64,000 bases of DNA from contig CM048744.1 of the NCBI GenBank assembly GCA_026315105.1, forward strand, positions 971,516,221 to 971,580,220, read 5' to 3'. This stretch comes from Locusta migratoria. Lineage: Eukaryota; Arthropoda; Insecta; Orthoptera; Acrididae. A program made the position numbers and the translations under genes. Under the pieces are notes generated by a model that was not told the DNA's origin, searched no databases, and worked only from the letters and a program-made list of their open reading frames with translations. Below are positions 55,691 through 64,000 of this stretch, piece by piece; position 1 is the first letter of the stretch, and every line of letters starts with the position of its first letter.

Positions 55691-56909
55691 TAAATGTTAG
55701 TTTCAAGCACTATTGCACATCCGAGGATGAAACTTGGAACATGTTTCAGAAAACCACGCGCAATTTTAATGTTACTTGAGAGGAACATTGCCAAATAAAG
55801 GGTTAATGCGGTGATTAACGTATTTACACGTGTCCAGATGAAATCAGTTATTTTTGGAAGCAACAGAATTACATACTAACAGTGTTTGTGTCGCACTACG
55901 AATCGTTTACTTTTTGCAACTCATGAAAGTGATTATCGATGTGAAGATAATTCACGCTGCTCTTGACCGAGCTGATATCTCAGCAAGTAAGTCATTTCTA
56001 GTGCAGATCTGCTTTCAGTAACGTTATACAAAACTAAAAATACACACATACTATTCATTATACCTAAAAATCACTTTTTGTCGAGTGCACCGAAGATGAT
56101 TCCTCTTTTGCTTGTTTTACGTTTTGTTTTACCGTCTGTGGCAAATATCTTAAAATATAAATTGCTGTATTGTGTTAAAATCGGACGTTATGGATGCAAA
56201 CAGATTTCAGTTGTTCCCGGTAAACTGTAGTTTAACGTGTACAGACAAACGGAGATTTTAGCAGGAAAAGATTCTTTAAGATTTACAGTAGTTTTACATT
56301 CCTGGGGAGTAGGTACGATGAAAACATGACAGGAACGGTACATGTAAGTCATCTGAGCAAGAATAAAGCGAAAAGGGCTTTATAAGACGTAACATGTAGT
56401 CTCTAAGAATGTAAAAATCGTGTCTAATACCAGTATCAAATGTATTAAGATGTTCAAAATCTGCAGAAAAATACATGTGGAACGTGTAACTACGTACCAG
56501 TACAATATAAATATAAATCAGTTGCTTTTGAAATTAAACACACCAGGTTACAATTCGCTTCTTGTCTTAAATAGTTTTTGGATGTTATGATTGCGACCTT
56601 GCTAGTGTGAGCCGTATGTATTACAATGCACTGGCATGTTATTATCATCAATAGGAAACGGGATTTTCGTTCAATAATGTTTTCGTATTTGTGTCACGAA
56701 GTACAGGAAATATATAAGCAATAATAAATAATAAATTCTTCGTTTCGGTAGTGCCATTTTCTGCTACTGAGCTTGCTACCCAGCCGCTTGGAGCGCTAGT
56801 ATCGCTTCAGCTGTCAAATGATTGCATTTTTTCTCATTTAACAATTTACTTTCTCATTGGTCAATTTTACTTACGGCCTCGGCGGCGTAGTATACTGTTG
56901 TTGGCAACG
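55691..56909. other. AT-rich stretch, no assigned feature
   Basis: No ORF or SINE. 56845-56909 resembles the repeat found at 57190-57270 and 39240-39310 (GGCGGCGTAGTATACTGTTG, GGCAACGA). Confidence 0.4.
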
Positions 56910-56920
56910 ACCTTTGAATG

Positions 56921-57119
56921 TTCAAAATGTTCAGATGTTTGTAGATCTATCGGACCAAACTGCGTGGTCATCAGTCCGTAGCTTACAAACTACTTAAACC
57001 TAGGTAAACTAACCTAAGGACAACACACACACCCATGACCCAGGACTCGAACCTCCACGGCGTGCAACCGCGCGCTCCGCAGCGAGACGCTTTAGACCGC
57101 TCGGCTACTCCACCGCGGC
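56921..57119 (-). mobile_element. Type A2 SINE
   Basis: Perfect 11-bp duplication ACCTTTGAATG at 56910-56920 and 57120-57130. The plus strand shows the antisense tail TTCAAAATGTTCAGATGTTT and the antisense head GACCGCTCGGCTACTCCACC. Confidence 0.93.
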
Positions 57120-57130
57120 ACCTTTGAATG

Positions 57131-58090
57131 CTCTTTGAAAACTCGAACAGGTAGAATGACAGAAAATAATTTTTCATGTTTACCATCTTCTTGTATGTAC
57201 ACTTGTCCGGTCAGTAAATTAATTATCCTCCTAAAGCGAACATTCTCTTGCCAACATTAGCAAAGTACGCCGCCGATGCTATAACTAAAATTAACATCGC
57301 AATAGCTGTATCTAAAATTAACATTGCAGTAGCTTCAAACATCATTACGAGGCGTATGAGCCTTTATTACTAGTAAAAAACAGTGTGCATCATTTAAAAG
57401 TAATTAGTATTGTTATTGTCTAAATGTTGCTACTGTATTAGTGCGTAGCGTCGAATCCTTCACTGAAAATGAATAAATAAATAAATAAAAATAAAATAAA
57501 ATAAAATAAATAAAAAAGTGTCGAAACCTGTCGTTTACAACATGTAGCAATTGTGCATAACTACAAATAACTCAACCCACCTTGCATAGTTTTGAACACC
57601 TTGTTGGTTCCATTTGTCGCGACGAAAATTTATAAACCATATTTTACGCCCTTCAGTATTCATTGGAAACGAAAAAGAAAACCAAAACCATTTTCTGAAC
57701 GATTAGAACAATTAGGAGCTGCACAGCTCACCATGCTGAAAGCGTACTGACTGCCATATTCTACAATTGCGCATTGAAGCGAAGGAACAAAAATGGCGGA
57801 TGCGCATGCCCATCTATATCCAGCTGCCCTAGTAAAGAAAGCATGTCATTCTGAGCAATATGCCGTTTGCGTCATTTCGAGTAAAGCGACTCTTTTTTTC
57901 CCCTCTCTTTTATAGCTGATATAAAGCATAGACTTTAACAATAAAATGTCTTATCTTATTCCCATATATATTTAGAAGTACAAATTTTCCGCAATTCCTA
58001 ATTTTATGCCAGGATTATACTTTTTACATCTGCCTGGGTAAATATGTTGACAGCTCATTTTACAAGCAACAAAATTGCGGCTTCCGCGGC
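57131..58090. other. AT-rich stretch with an (AAATA)n run
   Basis: 57473-57517 is a run of AAATA/AATAAA units. 57207-57245 carries the antisense core of the long interspersed repeat (CAGTAAATTAATTATCCTCC). No host exon seen. Confidence 0.5.
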
Positions 58091-58097
58091 CAGAGTC

Positions 58098-58293
58098 AGT
58101 TGACATACTAGTTTTCTGGGTATTGTACCGCGTCGTAATGTAACATGCGTAATACTGTAATGACCAACGTTTCAGCCAACGTTACAGTGGTCTTCTCAGG
58201 GTATACCCAGAAGAAGCAACGTTGGTTATTAAAGTAATAGCCATCTTATATTATGACGAGATACAACACCCAGAAAAATTGTATGTCAATATT
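58098..58293. mobile_element. Small hairpin element
   Basis: TTGACATACTAGTTTTCTGG at 58098 is mirrored by CCAGAAAAATTGTATGTCAA ending near 58289. The centre has two facing CAACGTT copies around GGGTATACCC. MITE-like. No TSD assigned. Confidence 0.65.
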
Positions 58294-58295
58294 GC

Positions 58296-58425
58296 AGTTC
58301 TTAAACTAAATTACACTAAGGACAAAACGCACCCATGCCCGAGGAAGGACTCGAACCTTCGGTGGGAGCGACCGCCCAGTCCGTAGCATGCCGCCTTAGA
58401 CCATAGGGCCATTCCGCGGGGCGGC
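58296..58425 (-). mobile_element. SINE related to type A2, shortened
   Basis: The plus strand shows GGACTCGAACCTTCGG (antisense box B) and GCCGCCTTAGACCATAGGGC (antisense box A), next to GCACCCATGCCCGAGG. The usual GACTGATGACC body is missing. Confidence 0.75.
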
Positions 58426-59911
58426 ATGACATCACTTAGCAGCTGGTTTCATAGTATTGTGGTACATATTATAGTTTCTTGGGTGTACTGCACTCTTTGA
58501 ATCAGATTTTGAATATATCGCTCATACTACACCTTGTGTTTGCATGAACACGTAATATCGAGTTGAGTAAAAGATGACACTTTTTACTTATAGAACAGCA
58601 GCTCGTTTTCTTACATGTTTTGTGGGCTCATGTATATTTGTTCTTGCTTACGAATTTTTGTAATTCTCTATTAAAATGCGTAGGAAGTAATTAGACTTGC
58701 GCATAATAGTTCGCGATCGGGAGCGCTCACTTTAGTTCGCGGCTCTGCCGCGAACTAGTTCGTTGTTTTAGTTCGTCCGCTCCCAGTGACGGCTGAGCGG
58801 CGTGGTCTGCGCATGCCGGTGGAGGGAGAAGTTCCCCCACCTAGCTGCTTAATGCGCTTGCTGCGTGAGCCGCTAACGATATCACGCAGACCAAAAGAAA
58901 CAGTTTGTGGATAATTTCTCGCGTTTATCTCTATATATTGGCATTATGGAATTTATTAGTCAGATATTGCAGAGTGCAGCATACTTCAAAACAGAAATTT
59001 TGTAGCACGTGACTGCGTAATCTAGCAGGCAGACGCTCACCTCGAAATGGCTCTCATCAGCAGAAGGCAAACACGTGATTTTTAATTCTGCTGCGCGCCC
59101 TCTCGCTATTGCCCGTGTCTTCGGAATAGAATGCAACGAACTAAGAAACGAGATACGTTTGGCATAATAGTTCACGACCGGTAACGCATGTTTTAGTTCG
59201 CGACCGATTGCACATATTTTATTTCGCGACCGATCGCGCATATCTTAGTTCGCGATCGGTAGCTCTCCTTTTAGTTCGCAGCTCGGTGGCGAAGTAGGTC
59301 GCTCTTTTTAGTTCGTCCGCTCTTTTTGGCTTTTGCTATCGCTACTAAAAGAGCTCTTTCTTTTGTTAGGACAGCTTTTTTATATAATGATCAGTGTTGC
59401 CCAAGCGTGTGCTATTACCCGTATTTTTGGGCAATTAGACATTAAATACTTAACAAATAAACCAGTTATTTACACGAATGAGTGATACAATGATATTCAA
59501 CTACTGTGCATACAGTGTACTCGTAGTATTTTATTTTTAAAATGGATTTCTTTATTTATTTAATAGGTCACTGAAGGATGCTGCGCGCTCTCGCCTCCTC
59601 TCGCTGTTCCCCGTCAGTCTTCGAAAAAGGAGCGGACGAACTGAGAGGCGAGGGATCTGCGGACTAGTTCGCGCAGTTCACCTTTGGGAGCTAGGTCGTT
59701 CGCGAACCACACAAGACTAAAAGTAATCTCGTGTTCTGTTTTATTTTAGTTTGTAACCGTTTTCCGTATATAATGCAAGACTCAATGTTAACGACTTTTA
59801 CATCTTGTCACAGAATTAATGTGAGGTACTGCTTCGAATGGTATCGCTTCTTGTCAAAGAATCTACTTTGTAGGCTTTGTAACTACGGCTTTCTCACTCG
59901 CAAAAAAAACA

Positions 59912-59916
<5 letters not shown>

Positions 59917-59973
<57 letters not shown>
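59917..59973. repeat. (AT)n microsatellite in the palindrome loop
   Basis: Uninterrupted AT tract of about 57 bases. Confidence 0.95.
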
Positions 59974-59976
<3 letters not shown>

Positions 59977-60100
59977 AGTAGGTAGGCAAGATATTCTCAC
60001 GCTTCAGCAGAAATCAATGTACATACTAGATTCTTCCTTCGATTCGAATAAAAATTTACACACCACTGAAAGCATACTCATTGTGTTACAAGATGTAAGT

Positions 60101-60314
60101 GTCCGCCTCCGTAGTGTAGTGGGCAGCGTGGTGGGTTGCCACGCAAGGGATCGGGGTTAGAGTCTCGGTCCGGTCGGAGTTTTTCTCCCCTCAGGGATAG
60201 GGCGTTATGTCGTCCTCATCATCATCATCGTGGCGTCAGCTAAAAAGACTTTCACCAGACAGACTGATCACGATCACACTTGGGGTGACATGATGCCACA
60301 CGATCATCGTCGTC
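60101..60314 (+). mobile_element. tRNA-derived SINE, type D
   Basis: Perfect 13-bp duplication ACAAGATGTAAGT at 60088-60100 and 60315-60327. The head has CCTCCGTAGTGTAGTGGGCA. The body has GGGATAGGGCGTTATGTCGT, CCTCATCATCATCATCGTGG and GGGGTGACATGATGCCACAC. Confidence 0.92.
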
Positions 60315-60662
60315 ACAAGATGTAAGTAATAAAGTTGAATAACAATTCTGTCCACGGGTCTTGTGTAGTTCGCGAACGAACTAGTTCGGAAGAGCGCTCC
60401 CACAGGCGAACTACGCGAACTAGTTCGCAGATCCCTCACCTCTTAGTTCGTCCGCTCCTTTTCCGACGACTGACGGGTAACAGCGAGAGGACGCGAGAGC
60501 GCGCAGAATCGCGTGAGTCCCTTCTGCCAGTTGCCGTCATTTCGAGCTGAGATGCAGCTCAGCTGCAGTTTTAGTAGCGGTAGCAAAAGCCAAAACGAGC
60601 GGACGAACTAAAAAGAGCGACCTACTTGGCGGCTGAGCAGCGAACTAAAAGGAGAACTACTG

Positions 60663-60895
60663 GTCGCGAACTAAAATATGCGCGATGGGTCGCGAACTAA
60701 AATATGCGCGATGGGTCGCGAACTAAAATATGCGCGATAGGTCGCAAACTAAAATATGCATGATAGGTCGCAAACTAAAATATGCATGATAGGTTGCGAA
60801 CAAAAATACGCGCGATAGGTCGCGAACTAAAATATGCGCGATAGATCGCGAACAGAATTAAAAATGCGCGATAGATCCCGAACAGAATTAAAAAT
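60663..60895. repeat. 26-bp minisatellite, nine units
   Basis: Unit GTCGCGAACTAAAATATGCG plus CGAT(A/G)G. Units start at 60663, 60689, 60715, 60741, 60767, 60793, 60819, 60845 and 60875. The last two are longer or altered with AACAGAATTAAAAAT. The opposite arm (59160-59290) has only about four degenerate units. Confidence 0.93.
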
Positions 60896-61279
60896 CACGT
60901 GTTTGCCTTCTGCTGATGAGAGCCATTTCGAGGTTAGCGTCTGCCTGCTAGATTACATAGTTCAGTGCCACAAAATGTCTGCTTTGAAGTATTCTGCACT
61001 CTACAATAGCTGACTAATAAATTCCATAATGCCAAGATATAGAGATAACTCTAAACTTAAACGCGAGAAATTATCCACAAACTGTTTCTTTTGGTTTGCG
61101 TGATATCGTTAGCGGCTCAAGCAGCAAGCGCATGAAGCAGCTAGGTGGGGGAACTTGTCCCTCCACCTGCACGCGCAGACCACGCCGCTCAGCCGTCACT
61201 GGGAGCGGACGAACTAAAAGAGCGAACTAAAGTGAGCGCTCCCGATCGCGAACTGTTATGCGCAAGTCTACTGTTCACA

Positions 61280-62570
61280 TCAGCTGACATGGAGTTTTCC
61301 ATTAAATTAAGAAAAACGACTGTGAATTAAAATAAAGCAAAATGAGAACAATGCATGTTATCGTATTTAAATCGAGCGGTTCACACACGAATTCGAAAGA
61401 AAAAATAAATGCACAGTACTCTGTCCGACGAAAGAAGCAGATTCTGTTTTATTTGAAGTACAAACAATTATGGACTCTTTTATCCCACCTGATATCTTTC
61501 ACTGTCACCTAAAAGCGACTAGAGTAAAAATAACATATTCTAATGTGTTTAACTTTACTTGACTGTTCTACCAACTAGTATGATATGATGCGCAAGGACT
61601 GATCTGCAGTGTTTTGTACTGTAAAACGCTTGGCTCTGTAACTGGAACAAATCTACCATGATATGCAGGTTAGACATCAGTAAGCAGTGCACGCTTCAAT
61701 CCATGGCGGGTAGGAGGTTCTTAACTGGGCTCTAAATGAACTGAACGACCTCTCCTGTAAGTAGAAAATAAAATAGTTACTGGTAAATAACCTCGCTGGG
61801 TACGGGAATGTGGTATTAAGCAGTGTCCCAGTAAAAGAAAAGTGCAGTTCTACTGAGAGGTAAAAATTTAGTTTATTAACTTTAAAATTCGGAATAAACT
61901 AATTATAATGAAATTATGAAAAATGAAACAATTGAACATAATAATAAAGGACGGGATTCGATCGTTAATGGTGTCTTTTAAATACTCGAAACTGCAAATA
62001 TAAATAAAATAATTTTAAGAAGCAAAACATATATCAAAGGGTGACTGAGATGTCTTCATTGAAATAGAAGGGGCTGTCGGCTCGGCGTAAATACAGCGAA
62101 TAATGTTGTACTGACGTCGATGCCGTTACGTGGAAGCAGCCTTGCAGAAGCAAAAAATTACTTTGCGTAAGCGCAAGAATGCCGTTCACTGCGCCACTCT
62201 CTTCCTCGAGGAGTTGCAGCTATCTTGAAAGCCAACGGTGGGTTAGTTCCTTGCTAATACATGAATGTTAGTTAGGTATTGTTATTACCCGTTGACTTTA
62301 CAATTGCCGATTTGAGCTGAGGCCGCTGCGAACTGTTGACGTGTTCTGCTATTGGTTGTTCGAATGAAGCACGAGCGGTATAGCCGACGCTTACTCATGA
62401 AGGAGGGCTCCCCAGGGTGAATGATCAACTTGCACTAGCGAATAATAATAGTTTCAAAACGTCGATCCTTTCAGTAGGGACTTCTTCCTAGCTTTTAGAT
62501 TATGCGCCGAAATTTATATTTGATTCAGATAGCTGGTGAAGGGCTTGTTTACGAATAATCGATGATGGAA
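61280..62570. other. AT-rich stretch, no feature seen
   Basis: No SINE, transposon coding sequence or exon signature recognised. Confidence 0.5.
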
Positions 62571-62579
62571 AGTATATCA

Positions 62580-62690
62580 CGGAAGCCGCTGTTGCGTAGT
62601 GGATAGCGCGTCTGATTCTTGATCTAAGGTGAGGGGCTTGTAATCCTTCCACCTCCCTCAGAATTTTTCATTTCGAAATGTGTGTGCAAC
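62580..62690 (+). mobile_element. tRNA-like SINE head
   Basis: GCCGCTGTTGCGTAGTGGATAG is a tRNA-like box A. A weak box B (GGCTTGTAATCC) follows. The body after it is not recognised. Confidence 0.45.
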
Positions 62691-62819
62691 TTTAATATTT
62701 TACTACAAAAAGGTTCTTCAATAACGAGCAAAAAGGAATATGAACAAAAAAGATTCATATTTAAAGCAATCAGTCAATGAAAATTGTGATAAAAGTCATT
62801 TCGATAATGATACGAAAAT

Positions 62820-63115
62820 ATCGCCTGGGTTGCTCAGTATTAGAGTGCCAGACTACAAATCTAATGGTCACGGGTTCGATCCCCGTCAGAGCCTACGATT
62901 TTTTTCTGTCACTTTCCACTTCTTTTCCCTCTGGCAGTGTTGGTTGTGTGAAAAATACGGAGTAGCACCGTGGTTCGGAACACACATTAAACTGTAGGTC
63001 CCCCTATAACTGGCTGGGTAATTCAGTTCGAAGGTCGGAGGAAGGCAACGGCATACCACCTCCAAACAGGAAGCACTGTGAAGCACTGTGGTGTTCAAAC
63101 CAATCTTCGGATTCG
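62820..63115 (+). mobile_element. tRNA-derived SINE, type F
   Basis: The head TGGGTTGCTCAGTATTAGAG and box B CGGGTTCGATCCCCGTCAG give a tRNA-like fold about 70 bases long. The body has GGAGGAAGGCAACGGCATAC followed by CACCTCC, a phrase shared by SINEs of several insect orders. A genuine tRNA gene is unlikely because the acceptor ends do not pair cleanly. Confidence 0.65.
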
Positions 63116-63119
63116 GCTT

Positions 63120-64000
63120 TACTTTTTTTTAATGAACATAAAAGAACACTGAAGCACATAATAAAATCTGCACCTCTTGCACATTAGGCAGACGAGATAT
63201 ACACTGCGTTTTGCTAGCTACTAAAACAGAAGTTCTATTGTAAAGAATCAGACTCTTGCCCAATACTGTAACTTTTTTCATCGATTACTCGGAACAAAGT
63301 CCTACTCGAGTGAATGGTCAACCACCGAATGTGTGGTTTCAAAAAGCAGATTATAATATGCCCAAACAAACGCAAAATTGCATTTGCTGTTAACACACCA
63401 TTACACAAGCCTGTGTGGGGAAATAAATGTGTTTTATAATCCATAGTTAACATGTAAAGTATTATTATTTAATAGCACTTTTCCATAGGAAAGTTGAAAC
63501 GCTACCAATAAAAATATAAATAAATATACAATAATTAGCACCGCGGGTCGAAGATTATAGATATCACCAAGGATCGTTTTTCTTTCTCTCTAATGAAAAA
63601 TAATCTCTGAAAATCCTACATTCCCTTGTTTTACCGCCGGAGAGAAAGAACAGCGAACCGCTTCATTTGTCTGCCTTTTGCCTCCATCGAGTTAAGACGC
63701 ATTGCTAGCAGCTCTCCCTGTTCACCATTAAAATTGCTGTAAGTATAGTGCTAAATTTCAAAAAAAGATATACTATGAAATATATAAGTTCATTAATTAA
63801 ATGGAGGAGGTGTTCTTATTTGATTTCCCGCCTCCAAGTGGTGTAGATAATTTACCATTTGCGCGTTACAGAATTGGACGCCATTACGGCTGATGAATAA
63901 CAGTGCAGTGATTTTTAAAGATTTTCTTTACATTAGAATTCAATCTTCCCCGTTAACAATAGTATTCAATTTTTTAGAACCTGCAGTCATTTATATTAAG
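63120..64000. other. Right edge, no feature seen
   Basis: AT-rich. A 72-codon minus frame at 63235-63453 has no recognisable motif. Confidence 0.5.

Larger units (their letters stand above)
58692..61270. mobile_element. Foldback-type palindromic element rich in TAGTTCG motifs
   Basis: TAGACTTGCGCATAATAGTT at 58692 is mirrored by AACTGTTATGCGCAAGTCTA ending at 61270 (one mismatch in these 20 bases). The mirror continues through 58930-59110 against 60890-61085, and through 59570-59715 against 60352-60510. Both arms carry many copies of TTAGTTCGCGA/TCGCGAACTAA. No transposase ORF. The loop holds a TA microsatellite and a SINE. Confidence 0.85.

Noticed and set aside
62820..62895. Functional tRNA gene
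   Set aside because: Box A and box B are present, but acceptor pairing is poor and a SINE body follows.

Overview
The window looks like nuclear DNA from an insect with a very large, repeat-rich genome, most likely an orthopteran of the Schistocerca (grasshopper/locust) type. The reasons are a host gene split into small exons over more than 20 kb of AT-rich introns, tRNA-derived SINEs of a kind I recognise from grasshoppers, and dense layers of non-LTR, Penelope-like, gypsy and mariner relics. The species call is inference from recognised repeat families, not from a search.

Layout. (1) 1-4.9 kb: no recognisable host exon; a decayed LINE on the minus strand with a second LINE fragment inside it, and a near-perfect 340-bp hairpin at 4.1-4.4 kb. 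(2) 4956-27628, plus strand: ten exons of the insect orthologue of USP39/Sad1, the catalytically dead ubiquitin-protease-like factor of the U4/U6.U5 tri-snRNP. The frame joins exactly across all ten exons (2 nt + 474 codons + stop). The N-terminal exon or exons lie upstream of the window or were not found. Its introns hold SINEs, Penelope-like hairpins, microsatellites and DNA-transposon relics. (3) 28.8-33.7 kb: a Ty3/gypsy-type LTR retrotransposon with both LTRs but broken gag and pol. (4) 34.0-42.3 kb: LINE pieces, a 1.3-kb mariner with TA target duplications, a dispersed repeat with internal tandem units, nested SINEs. (5) 42.3-46.9 kb: a minus-strand Penelope-like element interrupted by a LINE (13-bp target duplication, poly-A tail), then a second Penelope fragment with terminal repeats facing each other. 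(6) 47.3-47.6 kb: a CpG-rich stretch with a candidate first coding exon (ATG, short hydrophobic leader, GTGAGT donor) of an unidentified plus-strand gene running past this region. (7) 50.0-54.7 kb: a TIR element, then a short mariner derivative carrying a full-length LINE with an intact 1019-codon endonuclease/reverse-transcriptase ORF and, beside it, a SINE. (8) 55-64 kb: SINEs with clear target duplications and a 2.6-kb palindrome (58.7-61.3 kb) containing a 26-bp minisatellite.

Only the USP39 exons and, more tentatively, the 47.57-kb exon look like host coding sequence. The rest records repeated transposition into introns and intergenic DNA. The nesting with target duplications gives a readable order of events in several places.
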